Source: an uncultured Bacteroidales bacterium
GTDB lineage: Bacteria; Bacteroidota; Bacteroidia; Bacteroidales; F082
Assembly: GCA_937896505.1 (NCBI GenBank)
Contig: CALBNP010000136.1
Location: forward strand, 1-64,000
Direction: 5' to 3'
Length of the DNA: 64,000 nucleotides
Under the pieces are notes generated by a model, which was given only the letters and a program-made list of their open reading frames with translations, had not been told where the DNA came from and searched no databases. Below, in pieces: positions 8,745-16,180 of this stretch; within the stretch, counting starts at the first letter, position 1; each line of letters starts with the position of its first letter. A program made the translations under genes and the position numbers.

Positions 8745-8996
8745 AAGGGCTTTGGCCCTTTGTGAACGTTTACGATACAAAAAATAGGCATCTATATACT
8801 TTTAGACCCTAACAGAGACAACATGCCAAGCTGCCACCACCCCAACACCAAGGCTGGGTCACTTGCAGTCCGTCTGGCAGTTTTTTGAAGGTTTTCTCCG
8901 TTGCGCAGCGAAGCGGAGTGGGAGCGGAGCGGCAGGAGACTGGATGCGGAGATAGCGTTGGTATAGCCTTGGTACAGCCTTGTATTCAGCATGGCA

Positions 8997-9172
8997 ATTT
9001 TGTCATTTTGTCATTTGTCAAAAAATCACAATAAGCGATTTCGATGTTTTCCCCTTTTCTCTTTTCGCCTACTTGCCATACCTATTTTAATAATTGTTTT
9101 ATATATACAAGAGGATCGGATTTGCTTATTGTGACAAAATGACAAATGATTTTTTGACAAAATGAATTTTGT
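8997..9172. repeat. Inverted repeat with iterated TGACAAA units
   Basis: The left arm (8997-9036) ends AATCACAATAAGC; the right arm (9124-9172) begins GCTTATTGTGACAAAATGAC. Both contain several TGACAAA or ATGACAAA units, with one extra unit in the right arm; the spacer is about 87 bases. The repeated units look like iterons or protein-binding sites, but I know of no assigned function. Confidence 0.55.
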
Positions 9173-9657
9173 TATATTATTGATAATGATTTTGTTGCAT
9201 AAAAACGGGCATTGTGATTTGTCATAAATAGGTCGAAAAAAAACGACTTCCTTTGTTTTGTCAACTTATCGTATCTAATCGGGATGTGCCCGCCCGTTGA
9301 CATGACTTTGGCAATCAACATGGGTCAAAGAGTAAATAATTACCGGTAATTATGGATGCGTCCTTCAGCAAGTTCAGGGAACAGTGCATGAATTGAACAG
9401 ATTTGCCTGGTGCAAGAAAAGAAATTTACTCCAAAATTTACTCTGAATTTACTTTCTCTCGCATTGGCGGAATCGGATTTTTTGGAACCACAGATTAGCG
9501 GATTACGCGATTTTTCAATAAACTACAGATTATACAGATTTCACAGAATTTTAAATGCGCCTTGCGCATAAATTGGCACAGAGTGTATCTGTAGGCTTTT
9601 TCTACCCGTTCTCTACTTGTTCCCTAATCGTTCCCTAAGGTGAACTCGATGGAAAGC

Positions 9658-10323
9658 TTATTGTTCCCCATGGTCAATTAGTGAATGATCGAGTTCACCA
9701 TTGCCATCGATTGACTTCATGTTAGGGGAATGACCTTGATATAATAGAGTTATGACCTTAGTTATAATAGGGAAAGATGTTGGGTTGAGACAAGGAAGCC
9801 TCGCAGTCACGTAGTCTCGCATCTCTGAAGCCTCGAAATCCGATTTAATGTTTGATTTTGGACGGTTACTTATTTTCTCTCTATGGAATGCCTTTGTGTT
9901 TTCGAAAGAAACTTGTCTCCATGGTTTCTTGATCCTCTGATGGTTGCAACATCGTTGCTCTTTTGTTTCGGGGAGCCTGATGACATTGTCACCGTCCATG
10001 TATTTCAGGAGCACTTGGTTGATGAGGCTGAGTCCCAATTGACGTTTCAGCCGCTGCACATGCAGATAGGCTTCGGTTCCTTTTGGTCCATTCAATTCGC
10101 TGGGCTTGTTGGCTTTGAGCCATGCGGTGACAGCTGCATGTCGGGCGGCGAACCTCGAACGCTGTTCCTTTTGTTTTTCGGTAGGAGGCCGATGTCTGGG
10201 TTTGGAGAGTCGCGAGATGCGTATTTTGCCGCTTGATGTGTTGGTGGCAAAGTAGAAGTCGGCATCTTTCCCATACTTGCCGCTGATGCCTTTGATGATG
10301 TCGATAGGTATTACTCTTGCCAT
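9658..10323 (-). CDS. Conserved Bacteroidales hypothetical protein, C-terminus possibly read-through
   Basis: Residues 1 to about 118 look like a real protein: IPIDIIKGISGKYGKDADFYFATN, SGKIRISRL, then a basic helical region (RFAARHAAVTAWLKANKPSE) and LGLSLINQVLLKYMDGDNVIRLPE. I recall similar short proteins in Bacteroidales, of unknown function and about this length. The remaining 100 residues have an odd, unstructured composition and look like translated non-coding DNA, so an ancestral stop near LPE may have been lost. The gene is alone, oriented away from the restriction island, with a -7 box at 10426-10433. Confidence 0.5.
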   Translation of the reverse strand: MARVIPIDIIKGISGKYGKDADFYFATNTSSGKIRISRLSKPRHRPPTEKQKEQRSRFAARHAAVTAWLKANKPSELNGPKGTEAYLHVQRLKRQLGLSLINQVLLKYMDGDNVIRLPETKEQRCCNHQRIKKPWRQVSFENTKAFHREKISNRPKSNIKSDFEASEMRDYVTARLPCLNPTSFPIITKVITLLYQGHSPNMKSIDGNGELDHSLIDHGEQ

Positions 10324-10425
10324 AATTCTCCTTGTTTATTGTTACAGTTCCGTCTTATTCCTTCGGGATGCCTTCGGGATGGTTTCGGGATTCCTTCGCG
10401 ATTGGCATTTCTCGGAATTGTGCAG

Positions 10426-10433
10426 CAAAGATA
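10426..10433 (-). promoter_or_regulatory. -7 box for the gene at 9658-10323
   Basis: Read on the minus strand the sequence is TATCTTTG, a perfect TAnnTTTG, followed by GC. A good upstream TTTG is not seen. The resulting leader of about 100 bases contains the 11-bp TTCGGGAT repeats. Confidence 0.5.
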
Positions 10434-10573
10434 TAAAAATAGCTGGATTTACTTGTGCGATTCCATACGTTTCGTGCGTTATGAGGAGGTCGCAGCCTCG
10501 CTACCCCGAAATCACCTGCCGATATATTATGTAGTTTTGCTTTGAACAGTTGCTTAGAATACTGCAAAAATAA

Positions 10574-10636
10574 TTTTTGGGTTGCAAGGTTGCTTTGTGT
10601 GATGTGATGTGGGAAAATGTTTATTTTTGTAGGTTC
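10574..10636 (+). promoter_or_regulatory. 63-bp promoter element, copy 1 (upstream of WYL regulator)
   Basis: This stretch matches 16088-16150 at 60 of 63 positions with no gap. It contains GCTTTGTGTGATGTGATGTG and the -7 box TATTTTTG at 10622-10629, and it ends 9 bases before the WYL start codon. Such conservation in otherwise unrelated intergenic DNA points to a shared operator plus promoter, perhaps bound by the WYL protein itself. Confidence 0.75.
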
Positions 10637-10644
10637 ACTCAAAA

Positions 10645-11679
10645 ATGGTAATTATGCCTGTAAACAAAAATGTTTTATTGCGATATAGGGTGCTGGATAG
10701 GTGCCTGAGAAATGCTCATCGAGAATATGATGCGAAGGATTTGCTTAAGGAATGTAATAAGGAACTGGAGTCCGCTGGCTTTACCCCTGTGAAGTTGAGG
10801 ACAATTTATGATGATTTAAAAAAACTTGGTGAGGAACCTTATAATGCTCCTATTGAGAAATTGCCTGGTTATGCCAATGAACATGTTTTTAGGTATGAGG
10901 ATAGTGGTTTTGTCTTGCCATTGGTGACGCTTGACAAGGATGATAAAGAGTTGCTTCATAAGACGATAGAAATGCTAAAGGCATACGATGGAGTACCTCA
11001 ATATCAATGGGTGACGGCTTTGCTGGCACAGATTGAAAATGGAAATGGAGTGAATGAGATGCGAAGGTATGTTGAGTTTCAGAACAACCCGGACTTAATG
11101 GGCATTGAGCATTTTCAAACTCTGCTTGGGGCTATTATGGAAAAACAAGCTTTGCATGTTGTTTATAAGCCATACGGCAAGGAAGACATCGCAATGAATC
11201 TTTACCCATATTATCTAAAACAGTTTAATGATAGATGGTATTTGGTTGCTAGAGTTCAAGGCTATGAAAGTTTGACTGTACTGGCCATTGATAGGATAAA
11301 CAGAATAGAACTGCTTCATGTCGATTTTGTTGGGACGGATGCCGATATGGAGGAGTTTTTTGACAATGTCATTGGCGTGACAGTTTATGAAAACAAACCT
11401 GTTCAGGAAGTCCGTCTAAGGATTTCGGAGAAGCGTTATCCTTATATAGAGACGAAGCCATTGCATTGGACGCAGACTGAATTAAAAGGAGAGTCAGGGA
11501 ACGGATGGCGTGTGGTTCGGTTGCGTGTGAAGGTGAATAATGAACTTGAAGCGGCTATTCTGTATTTTGGTGATGATGTGGAGGTGCTTGCTCCTGAATC
11601 GTTAAGGAAGCAAATAGGAGAAAGAATAAAGTGTTTGGCAAAAATGTATGGCTTTGCGGATACTTTGCAAAGTGAGTGA
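10645..11679 (+). CDS. WYL-domain transcriptional regulator
   Basis: The 344-residue protein has an N-terminal winged-helix-like region (residues 8-70: LLRYRVLDRCLRN, LKECNKELESAGFTPVKLRTIYDDLKKLGE), a WYL domain in the middle (FNDRWYLVARVQGYESLTVLAIDRI) and a C-terminal WCX-like extension ending near residue 340. WYL regulators sense nucleic-acid or nucleotide ligands and often repress phage-defence loci (BrxR/CapW are known examples). The ATG at 10654 is an alternative start. It begins the cluster, 57 bases before the kinase fusion, and its promoter element is repeated before hsdM, so it is the obvious candidate regulator of both operons. Confidence 0.88.
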   Translation: MVIMPVNKNVLLRYRVLDRCLRNAHREYDAKDLLKECNKELESAGFTPVKLRTIYDDLKKLGEEPYNAPIEKLPGYANEHVFRYEDSGFVLPLVTLDKDDKELLHKTIEMLKAYDGVPQYQWVTALLAQIENGNGVNEMRRYVEFQNNPDLMGIEHFQTLLGAIMEKQALHVVYKPYGKEDIAMNLYPYYLKQFNDRWYLVARVQGYESLTVLAIDRINRIELLHVDFVGTDADMEEFFDNVIGVTVYENKPVQEVRLRISEKRYPYIETKPLHWTQTELKGESGNGWRVVRLRVKVNNELEAAILYFGDDVEVLAPESLRKQIGERIKCLAKMYGFADTLQSE

Positions 11680-11736
11680 ATACTTTTGCAGCCGATTTAG
11701 GAATTGTTATTGTTTAACCAAATTAAGTTGTTGCTT

Positions 11737-14700
11737 ATGACTAAGATTTTATCTTCACAGTTGGAACCGGAAATGATTATTGGCAGAGCCTTGAAGCAAG
11801 GCGAGACGTTGGTGCCTTTGAGAAACCTTATATCTATTATCCATAGTGAGGTTGAGGCCGAGGCCGTTGGTTATTTTATTCTGAATAGCTGTTACACCAA
11901 GAATTACAAGGAAAGCCTTTTGACATACGAGGATGATGTTGACGATAAAAAAAGGTTAGAGGCTTTGCGTCATGGGCCAGCAAAACGTGTCCCGTGGCGT
12001 AATAATATTTGTTTGGCAAGAATTGACACGAACTATTACCCAAGCGATGGAATTCATATCGTCAACATTGAGGACAATGAAGGCATTTTGATAGCTGGTT
12101 CGACAAAGTTTAATGAAGATGAGACTTTTGTTGGAACAGAGCCTGATGATGAATTGCCTGTTCATTGGGAAAGAAGAGGCACTTGTCCGAAACTTTACAC
12201 CTATGGTGATGCTTTTGTGTTCCAAAATATCCGACCTGATATTATCAATACTCAATATTTGCTTCGTGCCTTGACATCAGAAGAGGTGAATATGCAAGTG
12301 GAAAATATTTACAGACCTTCATTTGCAAATGGAACGGTTGGTTACACCGAAGAGGATTTCTTGTCTTTGGCGATTCCTGTACCGAGTCTGGAGGAACAAA
12401 AGTTTCTGGTGGATCTTGACTATAATCACATCAACAGTTCTGATTGTAAGATGGCTTTGAAGAAATATCTTCGGGTTAGAATGAAGAATGTTGAAATCAT
12501 TGACGCCAAGATGGAATTGCTTTCCCTATTATATGGATATGCGGGGGGATCTGATGAAAAGGTATCTAACAGTTTGCCGATTTTTTGTGATGGTATATTA
12601 ACGGAAAGAGAAATGCTTGTAATAAAACATTTCTCAAAAGATGTCTTCGATTATATTTTCACTCCGTTAGTCGGTTCCAAAAATGAGTTTTTCGATGTTC
12701 CTAACGAATTATCTGATTTCATGTTCAATTTATTGAATTTGAATAATGGTGGCAAAGAGGTCGTGTATAACCCATTTGTGAAATTTGGCTCACTAGCCCA
12801 GCATGATGCGATATTTGAAGGAGAAGAAATTGACGAAAAGGCTTGGGCGGTAGCCAAAGCAAGATTGTGTATTGCCGGTATAGAGAATAATTTGACATTG
12901 GGAAATCCATTGGATGATTATGGGAAGAGGTATAAGTATATTCTAAGTATGCTTCCGTATGGAAGACAGGGAGAGGTGTCGTTGGAGTGCATTGTTTCAA
13001 CCCTTTATGAAAAAATGGAATTAGGCGGCAGGATGGTTGTTGGTGTGCCATTTAGTTTCTTAAAAGGAACTGATAGACTTGGAATTAGACAAAGGCTATT
13101 GGCAGATGAGGCATTATGTGAAATTTATGTCTTACCAGAATATTTGATGAAACCAGCTACAGCAGTTCGTCTTGCCGTACTTGTTATAAATAAGGGAGGA
13201 ACAAATTGTCATGGATACGATAAGGTGCGCATGATTGATTTTTCATTTGCGAAAAAGATCAATTACGAGGGAAATGGGGCTAATGTTGACTTTGATATTA
13301 AAGCTGCTACAGAGGCCTATGAGCAATATTGTCTTGGATTTGAAGACAGAAGTGGCTTAAGTGTGGTTGAAATTCCTTTTGCACAATTGTTGGATACGTC
13401 TTTTGAAAGAGAATATGTGATAAATCCTCTCGTCTATTTTGCAACATCTCGGATTAAAAGAAAAAAGAAAGATGCAAATTTTGTCAGATTGGGAGATTTG
13501 GTCGAGCTGAATCATGAAAACAGGGCTACTGACCCTATGAGAATCGTTGATTTAGCATGTTTTCCAAAAGAAGGTATAATTTTGGAAAGTGACTTTGAGA
13601 AATTGCCATTGACAAGTCCTGTAGGTCCTTGTAGAATATTGAATTGTGATGGTTTGTTGCTTTCAGGTGTAAAAAGGGGATTGAAATGTATTTGTTTCAA
13701 ACGCAACGATAAGTTTCCTGTTGCTTATTCCAGTGACCGAATTTTTTCTTTAAAGTTAAAGTCTAAAAATGTAGGTCTTGAATTTTTAGCATGTGAGTTA
13801 AACGGAGCTGATTATGTTAATGAACAGATAGATGCGCTGACGGCTGGTAGTGTTTTGCTAAGACTTCGTTCTTTTGAGTTGATGAATATTTTGGTCGATG
13901 TTCCTTCTCAGGAAGAACAGGTAAAAAGAGTTGAGTCATATAAATCTGCCGAACTTGACAGATTGCTTGGAGAAAAGGGACGGGAAATCAAGATGCAGCA
14001 TGAGGATTTTGTTCGTCGCGTGAGAAGCAGAAAACATGCCATAGGCAATGTTATGGGTGAAGTTGTTCCGGCGTTTGATGGATTGGTTGACTGTTTCAAT
14101 GAACATGGAGGCAAATTGACTGAATCAGATTTGGTTTGGAAGGGTTTTGACGACACAGTTGGCTCCGTGATTGCCAAGTTGCAGAAGGAGATCTGTAGAG
14201 TGGCTGAGATGGTTTCAAACATGACAAATGCGGTTGATGTCGAATTTGGCACTCCTGATGAGTTTGTGGTAAAAGACTTAGTTGAGGATTATATCAGCAG
14301 CCATGTCTTCAACAGATGCACTGTCAGGATGAATTATAACGAAGAAGCATTTGCTGAGGCTTTGGGTGAACGTAATGAGGTCGCTATAAAAGTTTGCAAG
14401 GATGATTTCAATAAAATCCTGGACAACATTGTGACCAATGCGGTAAAGCATGGATTTACAGATGAAGGGAAGACATACTATATTGAGTTTGATGTCGCTC
14501 CGACTATAATTAATGGTTGTTTGGCTGTCGGAATATCTGTTCGCAATAATGGAAATCCATTGCCAAAAGGAATGACGGTAGAGAAGGTATTTCAAGAAGG
14601 CCAAAGTACTTCTGGCAGTTTTGGCATTGGAGGATGGTTCATTAAGAGTGCAGTTGAACAATTTGGAGGGGAGGTTGACATGGATTTGTTTGACCCTGAA

Positions 14701-14754
14701 GAAAATGATTTTTCGATTGAATATGTTTTGAAGTTTCCAATTAGTAATCTTTAA
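11737..14754 (+). CDS. Fusion: HsdS-like recognition segments, degenerate HsdM-like domain and GHKL histidine-kinase domain
   Basis: The likely start is the ATG at 11737 (MTKILSSQLEPEMIIG), giving about 1005 residues. Residues 1-240 resemble a type I specificity half (ending FLSLAIPVPSLEEQKFLVD). Residues 310-490 follow the order of an HsdM methylase, but motif I reads NPFVKFG at about 345 and the NPPF position reads MLPY at 405-408, so methyl transfer is unlikely. A second specificity-like half spans 565-740 (LVDVPSQEEQ). A helical stretch with H767 in RKHAIGNVM could hold the phospho-acceptor. The C-terminus is a GHKL ATPase: N-box LDNIVTNAVKH (N901), G1-like VRNNGNPLP, G2 GSFGIGG at 960. 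It is followed 11 bases later by a response regulator. I infer a sensor kinase built from restriction parts. Confidence 0.75.
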   Translation: MTKILSSQLEPEMIIGRALKQGETLVPLRNLISIIHSEVEAEAVGYFILNSCYTKNYKESLLTYEDDVDDKKRLEALRHGPAKRVPWRNNICLARIDTNYYPSDGIHIVNIEDNEGILIAGSTKFNEDETFVGTEPDDELPVHWERRGTCPKLYTYGDAFVFQNIRPDIINTQYLLRALTSEEVNMQVENIYRPSFANGTVGYTEEDFLSLAIPVPSLEEQKFLVDLDYNHINSSDCKMALKKYLRVRMKNVEIIDAKMELLSLLYGYAGGSDEKVSNSLPIFCDGILTEREMLVIKHFSKDVFDYIFTPLVGSKNEFFDVPNELSDFMFNLLNLNNGGKEVVYNPFVKFGSLAQHDAIFEGEEIDEKAWAVAKARLCIAGIENNLTLGNPLDDYGKRYKYILSMLPYGRQGEVSLECIVSTLYEKMELGGRMVVGVPFSFLKGTDRLGIRQRLLADEALCEIYVLPEYLMKPATAVRLAVLVINKGGTNCHGYDKVRMIDFSFAKKINYEGNGANVDFDIKAATEAYEQYCLGFEDRSGLSVVEIPFAQLLDTSFEREYVINPLVYFATSRIKRKKKDANFVRLGDLVELNHENRATDPMRIVDLACFPKEGIILESDFEKLPLTSPVGPCRILNCDGLLLSGVKRGLKCICFKRNDKFPVAYSSDRIFSLKLKSKNVGLEFLACELNGADYVNEQIDALTAGSVLLRLRSFELMNILVDVPSQEEQVKRVESYKSAELDRLLGEKGREIKMQHEDFVRRVRSRKHAIGNVMGEVVPAFDGLVDCFNEHGGKLTESDLVWKGFDDTVGSVIAKLQKEICRVAEMVSNMTNAVDVEFGTPDEFVVKDLVEDYISSHVFNRCTVRMNYNEEAFAEALGERNEVAIKVCKDDFNKILDNIVTNAVKHGFTDEGKTYYIEFDVAPTIINGCLAVGISVRNNGNPLPKGMTVEKVFQEGQSTSGSFGIGGWFIKSAVEQFGGEVDMDLFDPEENDFSIEYVLKFPISNL

Positions 14755-14765
14755 CTTTAATAGAT

Positions 14766-15971
14766 ATGATGCATAAAGTCTTATGGATTGATGATGAATT
14801 AAATCAAGGCAGTTTTATCAGACAAGCAACCAAGTATAATCTTGAAATAGAACAGGTTGAGTGTTATTTTGATGGCATCAACAAACTGAAAGGCGGAAAG
14901 ACTGCTTGTAGTGCGGTTATTCTTGATGTGAACTGCAAGTATAAGTCGGATGAGGAAGTGACATCTGTTGAGGCAATTCGGGAGCATTTACATGAAATTA
15001 CCGGATATTGTGAAAGTAAAGACGAAAGACTTGTTCCTTGGTTCGTTTATACGGCTGGCACAGGTGATGCTGAAGGTTATGTGAATAGTTTGCGAAAGAA
15101 TAAACCGTGGGACGATGTCGCCTATTACAATAAGGGTGATGACTATAAGTTGCTTTTTGAGCATATTCAAAATGCAATTGAAAAGGTGCCTTTGAATATG
15201 ATTCACAAAAAATATGAAGTTGTGTTCAGTGTCTGTCCAGACAAGAAAGATGAATTGGAGCGCGTGATGTTGGCCGTTGAAAACAACGATTTCAAGGATG
15301 CTTCGGCTTTCAATGATATGAGGAAAGTCTTGGGGTGGGTGAAAAAGAAGCTGGGGATTTTAGGTTTTCTTAGAGAAGATGTTAAGACTTTGCGTGATGT
15401 GTCTTATTTCATGAGGCAAATTAGCAAAAAAGATGCTCAATTTGTTCCGGAGTATATTAGCGGCTCTTTTTATTACGTAGAGGGAGCATCGCAGAATGGA
15501 AGCCATGGGGAAGATGATAAAGAGCCTGGCGCGGAGAACAACTTGGTCGTTGATAGGGATGTTAAGACTGGTTGTGCGCCTTATTTGCTGAATGGCGTGT
15601 TTTATTCGTTGCTGACCTTGATTAATTGGTTGGGGAGTCTGTCGAATGAGGCTGGCGATGTTGAAGAAAGACGGAATAAAGTGCTGGCCATGAACATACC
15701 TTTCGACAAGAAGGATGGCAAAAAACAGGATGATACTGACCGTGAAGAAAGTGCGAGTAAGGCGATTGAGTTTCCTGAATACGAAGGGAAGGAATTTGTT
15801 TTAGAACAGGAAGATGGCATTTTGCATTGTGGGTATTGCTGTGTGCATGAAGCCCATGTGGGTAAAGTTGGAAAGGCTGTCCGTTTGGAAAATGTTGTTC
15901 CCAACACTTGGAAAAATAAATATGAGAAGTATAAATGCTTTGCAAAGAAAGTGACTGTTGTTGGAGAGTGA
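14766..15971 (+). CDS. Response regulator with unassigned C-terminal domain
   Basis: Residues 1-135 form an intact receiver: acidic pair D9/D10 in WIDDE, phospho-acceptor D54 in VILDVN, T96 in FVYTAG and K123 in YYNKG. The remaining 265 residues are not a recognisable helix-turn-helix. They are mostly helical, with FMRQISKKDAQFVPEYI, a conserved-looking NGSHGEDD (H247) and a hydrophobic helix NGVFYSLLTLINWLG; that layout faintly recalls HEPN/DUF4145-like domains, a low-confidence comparison. The last 60 residues look beta-rich (EGKEFVLEQEDGILHCGYCC). It is certainly the partner of the kinase fusion; the output may be protein-protein contact or an effector activity. Confidence 0.8.
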   Translation: MMHKVLWIDDELNQGSFIRQATKYNLEIEQVECYFDGINKLKGGKTACSAVILDVNCKYKSDEEVTSVEAIREHLHEITGYCESKDERLVPWFVYTAGTGDAEGYVNSLRKNKPWDDVAYYNKGDDYKLLFEHIQNAIEKVPLNMIHKKYEVVFSVCPDKKDELERVMLAVENNDFKDASAFNDMRKVLGWVKKKLGILGFLREDVKTLRDVSYFMRQISKKDAQFVPEYISGSFYYVEGASQNGSHGEDDKEPGAENNLVVDRDVKTGCAPYLLNGVFYSLLTLINWLGSLSNEAGDVEERRNKVLAMNIPFDKKDGKKQDDTDREESASKAIEFPEYEGKEFVLEQEDGILHCGYCCVHEAHVGKVGKAVRLENVVPNTWKNKYEKYKCFAKKVTVVGE

Positions 15972-16087
15972 ATCGAATTATTGGGGAAAGGCATCTTGAA
16001 CTTTTAGTCGGATTGGGGGCCGTACTGACGTGCTTTCGTGTTAACGATGGTTTTTTTTCGTGTGACTCAAAAATAAACAAATAAATA

Positions 16088-16150
16088 TTTTTGGGTTGTA
16101 AGGTTGCTTTGTGTGATGTGATGTGGGAAAATGTTTAATTTTGTGGGTTC
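16088..16150 (+). promoter_or_regulatory. 63-bp promoter element, copy 2 (upstream of hsdM)
   Basis: This second copy of the element at 10574-10636 differs at only three positions. Its -7 box is TAATTTTG at 16136-16143, and the hsdM ATG follows at 16181. It shows that the restriction operon has its own promoter, wired to the same control as the WYL/kinase operon. Confidence 0.75.
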
Positions 16151-16180
16151 TTTATTAATAGTTAATTCTAAATATATAGT

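Larger units (their letters stand above)
8677..9657. other. Gene-poor, repeat-rich stretch at the left edge of the island
   Basis: No convincing gene is present in these 981 bases. In order it holds a perfect 28-bp palindrome (8717-8744), a hairpin AAGGGC-TTTG-GCCCTT (8745-8760), an unidentified moderately GC-rich block (8800-8995), an inverted repeat rich in TGACAAA units (8997-9172), AATTTACTC-type direct repeats near 9425-9455, and CACAGATTA-type repeats near 9490-9550. It looks like a graveyard of small repeats and mobile-element remnants, but I could not name a parent element. Confidence 0.5.
10324..10644. other. Divergent intergenic region with 11-bp repeats and two promoters
   Basis: From left to right this 321-base gap holds three 11-bp direct repeats around TTCGGGAT (10360-10392, period exactly 11), a minus-strand -7 box (10426-10433), and the 63-bp element shared with hsdM (10574-10636). 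No gene is visible. Confidence 0.6.

Noticed and set aside
8792..8992. 66-residue minus-strand frame in the gene-poor stretch
   Set aside because: No recognisable motif, promoter or ribosome site. The block may be a conserved remnant, but I cannot support it as a gene.
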